A DNA stretch of 64,000 bases from Ehrlichia chaffeensis str. Arkansas (GTDB taxonomy: Bacteria > Pseudomonadota > Alphaproteobacteria > Rickettsiales > Anaplasmataceae). Shown piece by piece: positions 19,700 through 30,645 of this stretch. The stretch is taken from the NCBI RefSeq assembly GCF_000013145.1, contig NC_007799.1:1112249-1176248 (forward strand). Direction: 5' to 3'. The translations under genes were made by a program, and so were the position numbers. Each line of letters opens with the position of its first letter. The first letter of the stretch is position 1. The notes below the pieces were generated by a model. The model made no database searches and was not told where the DNA came from. It saw only the letters and a list, made by a program, of their open reading frames with translations.

Positions 19700-20298
19700 T
19701 AATTTTCCTGTAAATACCTACTACCTGGAACTGATACAGGTATCTTTCGCAAATATTCTGGAACATCTTCATCTACATAACTTTTAATATTTAATTCAAC
19801 TAAACTAATTATAGGAAAAGGTAGTTTAATATCCCTACTACGTTTAACTAAAGCTGCACCTGCAACAACAGTACCACCATTCTTCTTTACACAACTTACT
19901 ACTTCCATAGAAGTTTTTCCAGTTGTAATCACATCTTCTACAATTAAAACTTTACTTCCCTTTTTTATTTCAAACCCCCGACGCAGTGTAAACAGTCCAT
20001 TAACACGTTCACAGAACACATTATTAATACCCAACTGCCTAGCAATTTCATAGCCAACTGTAATAGCTCCAACTGCTGGAGAAACTATAAGATCTATATT
20101 TGGTAAAACTTTACCAATCTTTGTAGCAAGTAAAGCACAAAACTTCACCGCAATAACTGGGTTTTCAAATAACCTAGCACACTGAATATAAGTATCACTA
20201 TGTAATCCCGAAGATAATACAAAGTGACCACTTATTATTACCCCAATTTTAGTAAATTCACCATATATAGAATCACTATTTAATAAATCCGCTTCCAT
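19699..20298 (-). CDS. pyrE: Orotate phosphoribosyltransferase
   Basis: PyrE joins orotate to PRPP to make orotidine 5'-phosphate in pyrimidine synthesis. The 199-residue protein has the PRPP-binding loop VLIVEDVITTGKTS (117-130), YIQCARLFENP near the N-terminus and VSPAVGAITVGYE. The start ATG at 20298 is preceded by AGGTG. It sits 11 nt after recA and is fused by a 1-nt overlap to the thiF-family gene, so the three genes form one operon. Confidence 0.96.
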   Translation of the reverse strand: MEADLLNSDSIYGEFTKIGVIISGHFVLSSGLHSDTYIQCARLFENPVIAVKFCALLATKIGKVLPNIDLIVSPAVGAITVGYEIARQLGINNVFCERVNGLFTLRRGFEIKKGSKVLIVEDVITTGKTSMEVVSCVKKNGGTVVAGAALVKRSRDIKLPFPIISLVELNIKSYVDEDVPEYLRKIPVSVPGSRYLQEN

Positions 20299-20309
20299 AA
20301 CAAAACACC

Positions 20310-21383
20310 TTAAAAAACTGTTTCTTCTACTTCATGAAGATTATCATTAACCTCTGCATTGAAACAACTAACTTCATTATCACTTGCAAGTATACTTCTT
20401 ATCTTCTGTTCTATTTCATGTGCAGTATCACAATTAGCTTTAAGATAAGATTTTGCATTTTCTTTACCTTGACCAAGACGCACACTATTATACGAGTAGT
20501 ATGACCCAGCTTTTTCAATAATATTAAGTTTTACACCCATATCTATAATCTCTCCTACCTTTGAGATACCTTCATTATACATGATATCAAAATCTACTTG
20601 TTTAAAAGGAGGAGCCACCTTGTTTTTAACAACTTTCACCTTAGTTTGATTACCAATAATTACGTCCTTATCCTTAATTGCACTTACCTTACGTATATCT
20701 AATCTTACAGAACTATAAAACTTTAAAGCATTGCCACCAGTAGTAGTTTCAGGATTTCCATAAACTACCCCTATTTTCATACGTATCTGATTAATAAAAA
20801 TAAGAACACAATTAGCTTTTGATACAATAGAAGTTAACTTCCTCAATGCATGACTTAACAACCTAGCTTGTAACCCCATATGTTGATCACCCATATCACC
20901 TTCTATCTCTGCTCTAGGAGTTAATGCAGCCACAGAATCTACTACTATTACATCAATAGCACCAGAACAAACCAGATACTCAACTATATGTAATGCTTGT
21001 TCACCTGTATCGGGTTGAGAAACGATCAAATCACCAGTATTTACCCCTAATTTGCGAGCATACATGATATCCAAAGCATGTTCAGCATCAATAAATGCAC
21101 AATTCCCACCCTTTTTTTGTGACTCAGCAATTACATGCAAAGCAAGTGTTGTTTTACCAGAACTTTCAGGCCCAAAAATTTCAACAATTCTACCTTTAGG
21201 AAACCCACCAATGCCTAAAGCTGTATCAAGCGCAATTGATCCAGTAGAAATACTATCTATTTTTTCAATAGCACCTTGTTTTAATTTCATTATTGCACCA
21301 CGACCAAAAGCCTTTTCAATTTGACTAATTGCGCTATCCAATGCTTTTTGTCTTTCCTGGTTTAAATTTTTGCTATCAGACAT
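20310..21383 (-). CDS. recA: Recombinase RecA
   Basis: This 357-residue RecA has Walker A G71PESSGKTT79, Walker [13 protein letters not shown], the L1 region [19 protein letters not shown] and the L2 region with [19 protein letters not shown]. It coats single-stranded DNA and drives strand exchange. This bears on the neighbourhood because paralog arrays such as the P30 locus can recombine through RecA. First gene of the recA-pyrE-thiF unit. No LexA-type box was recognised upstream. Confidence 0.99.
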   Translation of the reverse strand: MSDSKNLNQERQKALDSAISQIEKAFGRGAIMKLKQGAIEKIDSISTGSIALDTALGIGGFPKGRIVEIFGPESSGKTTLALHVIAESQKKGGNCAFIDAEHALDIMYARKLGVNTGDLIVSQPDTGEQALHIVEYLVCSGAIDVIVVDSVAALTPRAEIEGDMGDQHMGLQARLLSHALRKLTSIVSKANCVLIFINQIRMKIGVVYGNPETTTGGNALKFYSSVRLDIRKVSAIKDKDVIIGNQTKVKVVKNKVAPPFKQVDFDIMYNEGISKVGEIIDMGVKLNIIEKAGSYYSYNSVRLGQGKENAKSYLKANCDTAHEIEQKIRSILASDNEVSCFNAEVNDNLHEVEETVF

Positions 21384-21744
21384 ATGATAAATACTTTATA
21401 AATTAAAAAAGCTAATCACTCTTAATATTAATTGTCAAGTTATAAATCATTGCACCATTTATTTCAAACAAACCAAATTTAAACATTCACAAAAGGTTCT
21501 TCTATCTTAAAAATCATGGAATAATTATCAATGACACAAACTTAATTAGTATAAGCTCAAATCATAACTATCAACACCTATAAAACTAGCAACTATTTTC
21601 ACCTAAAATGTTAAAAATAAGATTTTATCCTCATTCATTTTTTTCATAGCGAAGTATAACGTTACAATTCATTTCAAAATTGCAATACTTAAGTATCATA
21701 CCAATATAAACATTACACAAAGTTCTATACCTTGTAATCAAAGG
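21384..21744. other. Intergenic, nothing recognised
   Basis: This region lies between bioD and recA, both on the minus strand, and would hold the recA promoter. I find no clear consensus match, repeat or RNA. Confidence 0.5.
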
Positions 21745-22437
21745 TTAAGACTTATCATAATTATCTGCACTTATAAAATTTACTATATTATCTGATGTCC
21801 CTTTCCATAAATCAAAACTACCTGTAACATAGCGTTGAATATATACTGTTTTACCTGTATATTCGTAAATAAACTTTACTATATCATCAACATTAACAAC
21901 GTTGTTATCCTTAAGAGTAAGGACAACCTTTACAGACATACCAGACAACACTTTCAGTGCTGTTAATGTATGACTTATGCTGCCTAGATAAGAGCCTATA
22001 ACCAAAATCACATTAATATTTAAATCCCGTATTATATCTAAACAAGTTTTATCATCTGTAATAGGAGACATAACTCCACCCACTCCTTCTATTAACAAAT
22101 AATCATGAGCCTGACTAATACATTGGGAACAAAATGTCACAATTTTATTATAGTCCAATTTAGTATTTTCTAACTTAGCGGCTATATTAGGAGCATGTGG
22201 ATAATACAACCTCCAAGGTGAAACTTTCGTTATATTACTATCATGACAATCCATACTTAAACTACACAGTATTTTACCTGTATCATTATCTAAAATATTC
22301 GCATCACTCCACCCACTAATAACAGGTTTTATTGCATGTACTACCTTATAACTTTTACTTAAATGCCAACACAGGGCTGTCATAATAAAAGTTTTTCCTA
22401 TATCAGTACCGCAAGATGTAATAAAATAAGCTGACAT
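21745..22437 (-). CDS. bioD: Dethiobiotin synthetase
   Basis: BioD closes the ureido ring of biotin from diaminopelargonate, CO2 and ATP. The 230-residue product opens with SAYFITSCGTDIGKTF, the P-loop typical of BioD. It continues with HAIKPVISG and LLIEGVGGVMSPI, the magnesium-binding and substrate-binding block. The gene is alone here, so other bio genes lie elsewhere. Biotin synthesis is a retained trait of the Anaplasmataceae. Confidence 0.95.
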   Translation of the reverse strand: MSAYFITSCGTDIGKTFIMTALCWHLSKSYKVVHAIKPVISGWSDANILDNDTGKILCSLSMDCHDSNITKVSPWRLYYPHAPNIAAKLENTKLDYNKIVTFCSQCISQAHDYLLIEGVGGVMSPITDDKTCLDIIRDLNINVILVIGSYLGSISHTLTALKVLSGMSVKVVLTLKDNNVVNVDDIVKFIYEYTGKTVYIQRYVTGSFDLWKGTSDNIVNFISADNYDKS

Positions 22438-22524
22438 TTACACAACAACCAATATAATTTAACAAACGTATCCTAACTGATACAAACCCAGTTCACAATA
22501 TTTTAGAAACAAGGGCAATTCAAT

Positions 22525-23457
22525 ATGACAGATGCAACTAATAAAGGATTTTTCAGCAATATCAAGAAAGGTTTATTTAAAACCTCATCAAAGTTAAGTG
22601 ACGGTATAAAGAAAATTTTTTCTAGTGGAAAAAAAGTTGACCAAGAAACTTTAGAAGAATTGAAAGAATTACTCATCACAGCAGATGTAGGCTATGACAA
22701 TGCTTCACTACTTACACAAAAACTTGCATCCACAAAGTTTAATGAAATGGATGATAATACAGTAAAGCAAAAACTCGCTGAATCTATAGAAAACATCCTA
22801 TTACAAGTTGAAAAGCCTCTCTCTATAAACAATAAGCCACATGTAATTATGGTATGTGGTACAAATGGAAATGGCAAGACCACAACTATAGGTAAATTAG
22901 CACATAGGTTTAAAAACACAGGGAAAAAAGTACTAGTTGCAGCATGTGACACATTTCGTGCAGCAGCTACTGAACAACTAATAGTATGGTCACAAAAAGT
23001 AAATTTCCCAGTAGTAACAGGCAATCAGGGAGCAGATGCAGCAAGTATAGCATATCAAGCAATGCAACAAGCCTTAAATGAACAAACCGATGTCTTGCTA
23101 ATTGATACAGCTGGAAGATTACATAATCATAAAAACTTGATGGAAGAACTAGCAAAAATTAGAAGAATTATAAACAAACATGACAACAATGCACCTCATG
23201 ATGTCATACTAATATTAGACGCAACAACTGGACAAAACGCTGTCAATCAAGTTGATGCTTTTTTACAATTCGTCAATATTAGTGGATTAATTATAACTAA
23301 GTTAGACGGCACAGCAAAAGGAGGAGTAGTTATAAGAATAGCACAAAAATATAAATTGAACATTCATGCAATAGGTATTGGTGAATCTGTAGAACAACTT
23401 CAAGACTTTTCTGCCAAAGAATTTGCTGCAGGATTACTCGACATAAACACCATATAA
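22525..23457 (+). CDS. ftsY: Signal recognition particle receptor FtsY
   Basis: FtsY docks SRP-ribosome complexes at the membrane. The 310-residue protein is the short type with a basic N-terminal segment (NIKKGLFKTSSKLSDGIKK) in place of the long acidic A domain of E. coli. It has the GTPase loops GTNGNGKTT (112-120), DTAGRLHN (from 194) and TKLDGTAKGG (258-267). AAGGG precedes the ATG. Its last 130 nt or so, together with about 40 nt of downstream sequence, are repeated twice after the stop as decayed copies. Confidence 0.97.
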   Translation: MTDATNKGFFSNIKKGLFKTSSKLSDGIKKIFSSGKKVDQETLEELKELLITADVGYDNASLLTQKLASTKFNEMDDNTVKQKLAESIENILLQVEKPLSINNKPHVIMVCGTNGNGKTTTIGKLAHRFKNTGKKVLVAACDTFRAAATEQLIVWSQKVNFPVVTGNQGADAASIAYQAMQQALNEQTDVLLIDTAGRLHNHKNLMEELAKIRRIINKHDNNAPHDVILILDATTGQNAVNQVDAFLQFVNISGLIITKLDGTAKGGVVIRIAQKYKLNIHAIGIGESVEQLQDFSAKEFAAGLLDINTI

Positions 23458-23855
23458 TTGTAGTCACTTAATAAACTGTCTAATATTCAGCCATATCAGC
23501 AGAGTAGTCATAAGAATAGCACAAATATAAATTGAACTCATGTATAGGTATATTGATGAATCTGTAGAACAACTTTAAGACTTTTCTGCCAAAGAATTTG
23601 CTGTAGGATTACTCGACATAAACACCATATAATTGTAGTCACTTAATAAACTGTCTAATATTCAGCCATATCAGCAGAGTAGCCATAAGAATAGCACAAA
23701 TATAAATTGAACTCATACAATAGGTATTGGTGAATCTGTAGAACAACTTTAAGACTTTTCTGCTAAAGAATTCGCTGTAGGATTACTATTCGACACAAAC
23801 ATCATATAATTCAAATAGTTACTCAATAAACTGTGTAATACTCATTATACACATG
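23325..23855. repeat. Tandem duplication of the ftsY 3' end, three copies (one coding)
   Basis: TAAGAATAGCAC begins at 23333 inside ftsY and again at 23511 and 23685, giving periods of 178 and 174 bp. Each copy continues through GAATCTGTAGAACAACTT, CTTTTCTGC(C/T)AAAGAATT and the stop region. The non-coding copies carry indels and an in-frame stop where the gene has CTTCAAGAC. The rest of the gap to icd (23856-24204) shows nothing recognisable. Confidence 0.93.
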
Positions 23856-24204
23856 AAAACCAGATTAACGTTTACAAGTCCACTGCATTTACCCTTTATA
23901 AGCCACGTTAAATAATATGCTCAGATGTAATTATCCTGTATTCGAACACTTTCATAACTATTACATATACCATAACACAATAACTACTACAAAAATTATT
24001 AATCACCTTCCAGACTATCCTCGCAATCAATGTTGGAACAGTAAATATGTTCAATAACAAATACCCTTTATCTGAAATTCTATAACAACTACAACATTAC
24101 ACTATTGCTAATTATTTCTTACTAAAAAGAAATTCATATTACATTAACAAGCTACTAACTTATTTTTTAATCTAGGTTAAAAGCAACACGTATAACAACA
24201 ATCA

Positions 24205-25653
24205 TTACATAGTAAAAAAGCCAGGTTGATCATTATATAAGTATAATTTTTCCATTTTTACTACATCTATTTTCTTTTGCTCTATGTCAAAAAGCAACTG
24301 ATTAATATGCTCATTCATGATTTTATCATCTTTACTTTTCATGTAAAACCTACAACATACCTGATCCATATAAGAAAGATTTACACTCACAGATTCATCA
24401 GGCCAAATTTCTAATCCTTTATTATGAATTAGCACAAGCTCCAGTTTATCATGTGTAATATTTTGAAGATTATTAATTAACTGCTTAAAATCTAGTCCTA
24501 CACCATCACAACCAATAGTAATATCCACTCCTACAAGAACTCTAGTAACATAAGATGGTTCATATGTATAAGATACACCCGTCCTATCTACATTATCCTG
24601 AAACATTGATTTTGGTAATTGAGATGGAGATTGTCCAAAATTTTCAACAACAGCCTTAGCAAAATCCATTGTAGAAACTTTTTTCTTGCTAACCTGACTT
24701 TGGTAAATATCTGCTGTATGAATACCATCTTCTAAAGTTTTAAGAAATGCATTATAAATTAGCTGTGCCTTGTCAAACTGTTTTAAATACATCAACATTT
24801 GTATAGCTGCATTAAGTAATCCAGAAGGATTTGCTATGTTCTTTCCAGCTATATCTGGAGCTGAACCATGAACAGCTTCAAACATTGCATAATTATTCCC
24901 TATATTAGCACTACCTGCAAGGCCTATAGACCCTGATAATTCAGCAACTATATCAGACACTATATCACCATAAAGATTAGTAGTAACTATAACATCAAAA
25001 TTTTCAGGGTTAGAAGCCACTTTTGCCATTCCAATATCAACAATATAATGATCTGATTCAATGTCAGGATAATTCTCTGCAATCTTTGAAAAAGACTTAT
25101 GAAAAATTCCATCTGTCATTTTCATAATATTATCTTTTATCAAGCAAGTAACTCTCTTCCTATTATGAACCTTAGCATAGTGAAATGCATAATCACATAT
25201 TCTTTCTGAACCTGATCTCGTAATAACTTTTGAGCATTGATACGTATCATTAGTCAGCCTATGTTCTATACCAGTATATGTATCTTCCTCATTTTCTCGA
25301 ACTATCACTACATTGAGATTAGGATACCTTGTCTTTATCACAGGATGATAAGAAATACATGGCCTAATATTTGCATACAACCCTAATCTCTTTCTCAACG
25401 TAACATTAAGACTTTTATGCCCACGACCTTGTGGAGTCATGGTAGGAGACTTAAGCAGTACTTTCGTTCTATAAATAGAATCCCAAGATGAAGGCGCAAT
25501 ACCAGAAGACCATTCTTTTTTATATAAATTGTGTCCCACCTCTATAGTTTCTACAACTAGACCTGATTCTGCTTCACTCAAGATCAATAGTACAGCTTCC
25601 ATAATTTCTGGGCCAATACCATCTCCATAAGCAACTGTTATTGGAATTGACAT
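24205..25653 (-). CDS. icd: Isocitrate dehydrogenase, NADP-type of the rickettsial long form
   Basis: This enzyme converts isocitrate to 2-oxoglutarate in the TCA cycle. The 482-residue protein begins SIPITVAYGDGIGPEIM and has the NVTLRKRLGLYANIRPC and VIVRENEEDTYTGIEH blocks and the metal-binding VTTNLYGDIVSDI. It then has VHGSAPDIAGKNIANP. A C-terminal extension of about 140 residues beyond the catalytic core is characteristic of the Rickettsiales and Thermus-like form. GGAAGAAG lies upstream of the ATG. Confidence 0.94.
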   Translation of the reverse strand: MSIPITVAYGDGIGPEIMEAVLLILSEAESGLVVETIEVGHNLYKKEWSSGIAPSSWDSIYRTKVLLKSPTMTPQGRGHKSLNVTLRKRLGLYANIRPCISYHPVIKTRYPNLNVVIVRENEEDTYTGIEHRLTNDTYQCSKVITRSGSERICDYAFHYAKVHNRKRVTCLIKDNIMKMTDGIFHKSFSKIAENYPDIESDHYIVDIGMAKVASNPENFDVIVTTNLYGDIVSDIVAELSGSIGLAGSANIGNNYAMFEAVHGSAPDIAGKNIANPSGLLNAAIQMLMYLKQFDKAQLIYNAFLKTLEDGIHTADIYQSQVSKKKVSTMDFAKAVVENFGQSPSQLPKSMFQDNVDRTGVSYTYEPSYVTRVLVGVDITIGCDGVGLDFKQLINNLQNITHDKLELVLIHNKGLEIWPDESVSVNLSYMDQVCCRFYMKSKDDKIMNEHINQLLFDIEQKKIDVVKMEKLYLYNDQPGFFTM

Positions 25654-26044
25654 TATACTTCTTCCATTTTCAACAATAATATAGTATATCTTCCAGACTA
25701 AAAAATTTGATTATATAGACAATATAATATTAAAAACAACAAAAATATATCAAACATGTCTATATCTAATAAGACGATATAAGACGTTAAACAATTTGCT
25801 AGTACCGTCATCAACCAAAATTTATGCTCTTATCAAAACAATAAGTCACATAAATATGATCATCATAATCTACATTCATTAATTTATATCAGTTAACAAA
25901 GCAAGCATCTGTTCTCTTTACTATTTTATATTACTAATAATCTTCTTTACAAAATCTTAAAATTATAAACACAAACACACTAAAATAATGTTATAGTAAG
26001 TATAAAATAGCAGTGTTATAATACATATTTTTAGTTAACACAGT
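25654..26044. other. Divergent intergenic region, nothing recognised
   Basis: This is the shared upstream region of icd (minus) and recJ (plus). It is AT-rich, with no repeat, RNA gene or supported frame seen. Confidence 0.5.
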
Positions 26045-27814
26045 ATGCTACATTGCAATTTGGAAAATTTAGAATACATTGGGGTAACAGGTGCACTATG
26101 GAAGCCATATAATGTAAACTTCCGTGATGTTTTAACAATAACACAAAAACTTGGTATATCTGAAATTGTTGCAAGAGTATTATCAACAAGAAAAGTAAAT
26201 ATAGAAGAGATCAATGACTTTCTATATCCTACACTAAGGTCATCTTTACCTGATCCTTTCCATCTTTTAGATATGGACAAAGCAATACAGAGAATTTGTC
26301 ACGCAATATATAATAAAGAAAGAATTGTTATTTTTGGAGATTATGATGTTGATGGAGCAACATCATCTGCATTAATAAAGCAATACTTAACACAAATAGG
26401 TGTACCTACAACAATATATATTCCAGATCGTATATGTGAAGGATACGGACCAAACACTCAAGCCTTACTTAAATTACAAGAAATTGGGCACAGTTTATGC
26501 ATAACTGTTGATTGTGGGACTATAGCACATGAACCAATATCCGTAGCAAAATCTGTAAATCTTGATGTGATAGTTATAGACCATCATATGGGCTTGAACA
26601 CTTTACCAGATGCAATTGCAGTTATTAATCCCAATCGCCTAGATGAAAATTCTCCATATACATATTTAGCAGGAGTTGGTGTATCATTTTTAATGCTTGT
26701 AGCACTAAATAAAACTTTAAAAGAAAAAGGATTTTTTACAAATAACAACGAACCAAATTTAATAAACTATCTAGATTTAGTAGCATTGGGAACTGTATGT
26801 GATGTCATGCCTATTATAGGATTAAATAGAGCTTTCGTAAAACAAGGCTTAAAAATTATGGCAACAAGACAAAATATAGGCCTTAAAGTCTTGTCTGATG
26901 TTATTGGTTTAGAAGATAAACCAAATACTTACCAACTAGGATTTAATATAGGTCCACATATTAATGCTGGAGGAAGAGTTGGAAACGCAAGTTTAGGAGC
27001 AAGGCTATTATCAAGTAATAGTGAAGAAGAAGCTCTAGAAATTTCAGAAAAATTACAAAACTTTAATCTAGAAAGAAAAGAGTTAGAACATAGAAGTTTC
27101 AATGAAGCAGTAGAACAAGCAGAAGCTCTAATATCAACAAATACAAATTTAATTATAGTTGCAGGAAACTGGCACCCAGGAATAATAGGTATAGTCGCAG
27201 GAAGACTTAAAGATAAATTTTTTCTACCAAGCATAGTAATTTCACTGGATAAGGGCATTGGCAAAGCGAGCGCTAGATCAATACCAGATGTAGACTTGGG
27301 TGCAGCCATTTTATCAGCAAAATTAGAAGGGATCATCACTGAAGGAGGAGGACATGCCATGGCTGCTGGATTCTCAATACAGGAAGATAAAATTAAAACA
27401 TTAAATGAATTCCTTTCACAAAGATTTCACAATATTAATAAACAAAAAGTATTTAAAGTAGACGGCATTATTACTGCAGCAGCAGTTAATCTAACCTTAT
27501 GGAAAGAATTACAGTTTTTAGAACCCTTTGGCATAGGCAATCCTGAACCAAGGTTTATCCTGACAAATATCAAAATAAAAAATCCGGAGATTATAGGAGA
27601 TAGTCATATAAGATGTTTAATTCATGACAACAAAACTTTTATAAAAGGAATTTGTTTCAGATGTACAGACACAGAATTGGGCTTAGCTCTATTAGAACGT
27701 ACTGCAATCATGTTACTAGGAAAAATCAGCGTTAACTATTGGAAAGGCAATGAGAACATACAGTTTATAATAGAAGATGCGATTACAAAAAGTCACAATG
27801 ATCACAAATTATAA
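26045..27814 (+). CDS. recJ: Single-strand-specific 5'-3' exonuclease RecJ
   Basis: RecJ trims 5' single strands in recombination and mismatch repair. The 589-residue product has the DHH phosphoesterase motifs: FGDYDVDGATSS (from 98), TVDCGT, D179HH181 and ALGTCDVMP-type LGTVCDVMPI. GPHINAGGRVGNASLGARLL follows, then the DHHA1 block with GGGHAMAAGFS. Length and domain order are normal. A two-copy 160-bp repeat lies downstream. Confidence 0.96.
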   Translation: MLHCNLENLEYIGVTGALWKPYNVNFRDVLTITQKLGISEIVARVLSTRKVNIEEINDFLYPTLRSSLPDPFHLLDMDKAIQRICHAIYNKERIVIFGDYDVDGATSSALIKQYLTQIGVPTTIYIPDRICEGYGPNTQALLKLQEIGHSLCITVDCGTIAHEPISVAKSVNLDVIVIDHHMGLNTLPDAIAVINPNRLDENSPYTYLAGVGVSFLMLVALNKTLKEKGFFTNNNEPNLINYLDLVALGTVCDVMPIIGLNRAFVKQGLKIMATRQNIGLKVLSDVIGLEDKPNTYQLGFNIGPHINAGGRVGNASLGARLLSSNSEEEALEISEKLQNFNLERKELEHRSFNEAVEQAEALISTNTNLIIVAGNWHPGIIGIVAGRLKDKFFLPSIVISLDKGIGKASARSIPDVDLGAAILSAKLEGIITEGGGHAMAAGFSIQEDKIKTLNEFLSQRFHNINKQKVFKVDGIITAAAVNLTLWKELQFLEPFGIGNPEPRFILTNIKIKNPEIIGDSHIRCLIHDNKTFIKGICFRCTDTELGLALLERTAIMLLGKISVNYWKGNENIQFIIEDAITKSHNDHKL

Positions 27815-27933
27815 AGATTATAGGAATACTCAACACAAATGTTGTTATTGGTAGATAAATTCAATAATACATAACCTTTACAATCTACAAGGACATTAAA
27901 TAGCAAAAATATTACAACAGTTTTTCCTTAATA

Positions 27934-28253
27934 AATGATCTTTAAATTAGTATATATTTCATACTATTGGCTGTAAATATATACTCTCACATCTACATAT
28001 TTCTATAGATATAAAGCTAAATAATATTAATTTCATGTAACAATAACCATTCACATTATATTATACAAACAATCAAAAAATTAATAGAAAAACAATGATC
28101 TTTTAATTAGTATATATTTCATACCATTAGCTGTAAATATATACGCTCACATCTATATATTCCTACAGATATAATAGCTAAATGATATCAATTTCATGTA
28201 ACAATAACCATTCACGTTATGTACACAAATAATTAAAAATTAATAGGATTTAA
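27934..28253. repeat. Two-copy direct repeat, 160-bp unit, between recJ and cca
   Basis: AATGATCTTT begins at 27934 and 28094. Both copies continue with ATTAGTATATATTTCATAC, GGCTGTAAATATATAC (AGCTG in copy 2), ATTTCATGTAACAATAACCA and end in AAAAATTAATAG. They differ by scattered substitutions and small indels. Unlike the trkH and ftsY repeats, I cannot derive the unit from a neighbouring gene end. Confidence 0.9.
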
Positions 28254-28318
28254 AAAAACAATGCAATACTATCAGTATTTGTTTAACATTTTACTGTTTC
28301 AACAATCTAACGTTACAA

Positions 28319-29524
28319 ATGTACGATGACTTTATAAATAATGAGAATATTCTGTTAATCATAAATGCAATAAAAAAATTTCAAGGAGATATTAGGTTAG
28401 TAGGTGGATGTGTAAGAGATAGTCTTCTAAAAAGACAGACCATAGATATTGATTTTGCAACTACTTTATTACCCAACCAAACAATAAATGCTCTTACTGC
28501 AGCTCATATTAAAGCTATTCCAACAGGTATAAAACATGGTACAATAACAGCCTTAGTTAATAATACAGCATATGAAATTACAACACTAAGATCTGATATT
28601 AGCTGTGATGGAAGACATGCTGAAGTAAAATTTACAAACAATTGGCAGCAAGACGCTTCAAGAAGAGATTTCACCTTCAATGCTCTATATTGTGATGAAA
28701 AAGGAATAGTATATGATTATTTTTCTGGTATCCAAGATCTAGAAAAAAAACATCTAAATTTTATTGGAGATCCAGAAATTAGAATACAAGAAGACTACCT
28801 ACGCATACTTCGAGCATTTAGATTTTATGCTTCTATATGTAGTCAAAACAAATTGAGTGATGAAATAGTGCACTCTTGCACAAAATATTCATCTTATATC
28901 AATAACCTATCCAGAGAACGCATTCGCGATGAGTTCTTTAAACTTTTATTATGTCCTAACTTATCAAACACATTAAAGATTATGCAAAAATGCCACGTGC
29001 TAGATAAAATCATTCCCTTTGAAGTCATACCAGACATAATGTCATCTGAGACCTTATCAAACACAGATCCACTAACAAAATTAGCAGCTCTTTTAAGAAC
29101 AAACAATAACAACCACTCTCTAGATAAAATTAAAGCTTCTTTATGCTTATCAAACTACAGTCAAAAAACACTTGTGTCACTATTAAACAATAATTTAGAA
29201 CTTCCACTTTCAACTACCGCACAACACAAACACATTAACAAGCTTGGAAAAGAAATATACTGCAATCTACTGAGAATAATACATGCAGAATTAAATTTAA
29301 ATTATCATGACCTAATGCAATATATAGAGTACGCAGATCAATTAATTATTCCTGAATTTCCTATCTCTGGAAAAGATTTACTTAATATAGGATACCAACC
29401 AGGAAAAAATCTTGGTATCACTTTAGAAAAAATCAAAGATCTATGGGAAAATAGTTCATATCAACTAACAAAAACCCAATTATTAGATTACGCGAGAGGA
29501 AAATTATTAAAAAGTAAGAATTAA
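28319..29524 (+). CDS. cca: CCA tRNA nucleotidyltransferase / poly(A) polymerase family protein
   Basis: This 401-residue class II nucleotidyltransferase has RLVGGCVRDSLL (27-37), the metal-binding D43-I-D45 and the RRDFTFNALYCD block, followed by a helical tail. It would add or repair CCA at tRNA 3' ends. The tRNA-Ser here encodes its CCA, so a repair role is likely. Poly(A) polymerases share these motifs and cannot be fully excluded. Confidence 0.92.
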   Translation: MYDDFINNENILLIINAIKKFQGDIRLVGGCVRDSLLKRQTIDIDFATTLLPNQTINALTAAHIKAIPTGIKHGTITALVNNTAYEITTLRSDISCDGRHAEVKFTNNWQQDASRRDFTFNALYCDEKGIVYDYFSGIQDLEKKHLNFIGDPEIRIQEDYLRILRAFRFYASICSQNKLSDEIVHSCTKYSSYINNLSRERIRDEFFKLLLCPNLSNTLKIMQKCHVLDKIIPFEVIPDIMSSETLSNTDPLTKLAALLRTNNNNHSLDKIKASLCLSNYSQKTLVSLLNNNLELPLSTTAQHKHINKLGKEIYCNLLRIIHAELNLNYHDLMQYIEYADQLIIPEFPISGKDLLNIGYQPGKNLGITLEKIKDLWENSSYQLTKTQLLDYARGKLLKSKN

Positions 29525-29973
29525 ATCTCGTACTATCTTCAAAAAATTACATAAGATAAAAACATTTTATTGCAAACTGTATTTTACAAGAAATTACATA
29601 GCTATTTCCAAACACACTAAAATATATTCTTTTCCTATCGAAGAATTCATAATTCTTCAAAGGAACATTTAAAACAAATATAAACTCAAACTTATTGCAC
29701 AGAAATCAACTATTACACTTAAAAGTATAAACAATATAATATTCTATTTATACAAAAGCCATTTCATTAAGATATCATATCTAAATTGATACTTTTTACA
29801 TAATCACCCAACTATCACCTGTATATACAACAAACTAAAATTGACAGATAAACAACAGAAGTACTTTAAGTAATAAATACTTATATTACAACAAACCAAG
29901 GTACCTGAACTTAAAATAACAACATGTTATTATAAATTCAGGCTTTAACATGAATATATTTCAATACAGGTAA
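29525..29973. other. Convergent intergenic region, nothing recognised
   Basis: This AT-rich gap lies between the 3' ends of cca and ndk. I find no repeat, RNA gene or clear hairpin terminator. Confidence 0.45.
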
Positions 29974-30402
29974 TTACCCATTTAACGCTAGGAGCTCATA
30001 GTCACTAAAGAAAAATCTTATTTCTCTCATGGCATTATCTAAACTATCCGAACCATGGACACAATTTGCATCTATATTCTCAGCAAAATCTGCTCTAATC
30101 GTTCCAGGACTTGCTTTTTTAGGATCTGTAGCACCCATAATTTCTCTATATAAGCTTATAGCATTTTCTCCTTGCAACACTTGCACTATTATTGGACCAG
30201 ATACCATAAAATCAATTAGAGGTACAAAAAAATGTTGAGATTTATGTATCGCATAAAATTCTTCAGCTTGACAACGTGTTAGTAAACACATCTTTTGTAT
30301 AATTATTTTAAGTCCTGAATTTTCTATATAAGAATTCACCTGCCCAGTAATATTACGCTTTATCACATCTGGTTTTAATATAGACAAAGTTTTCTCTAAC
30401 AA
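29974..30402 (-). CDS. ndk: Nucleoside diphosphate kinase
   Basis: Ndk balances nucleoside triphosphate pools by a ping-pong transfer through a phosphohistidine. The 142-residue protein has [12 protein letters not shown] at the start, [15 protein letters not shown], and the catalytic H116 in NCVHGSDS. Translation begins at a TTG (30402-30400), since no ATG lies in a suitable place. An unusually strong AAGGGGGGA site 6-7 nt upstream supports it. It is divergent from tr1. Confidence 0.96.
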   Translation of the reverse strand: MLEKTLSILKPDVIKRNITGQVNSYIENSGLKIIIQKMCLLTRCQAEEFYAIHKSQHFFVPLIDFMVSGPIIVQVLQGENAISLYREIMGATDPKKASPGTIRADFAENIDANCVHGSDSLDNAMREIRFFFSDYELLALNG

Positions 30403-30645
30403 AATACATCCCCCCTTACCCGGACAAACTGACTTTCATGTTTAATATAAATTATTGATCCAATCAAGCTAAAAAGTAAATAAATTTTATCTTATATTTC
30501 ATAAAGCATAATATGTTATTTCTGTATATTATATAATTAGTATACTATTCCAGCAAACTAGATAGAATATATCCATTAAATAACTATTGCATTCACTTTA
30601 TGCATGATTTATCTTACATAGGTTGCTTTGTTATAGGAAAATAAT

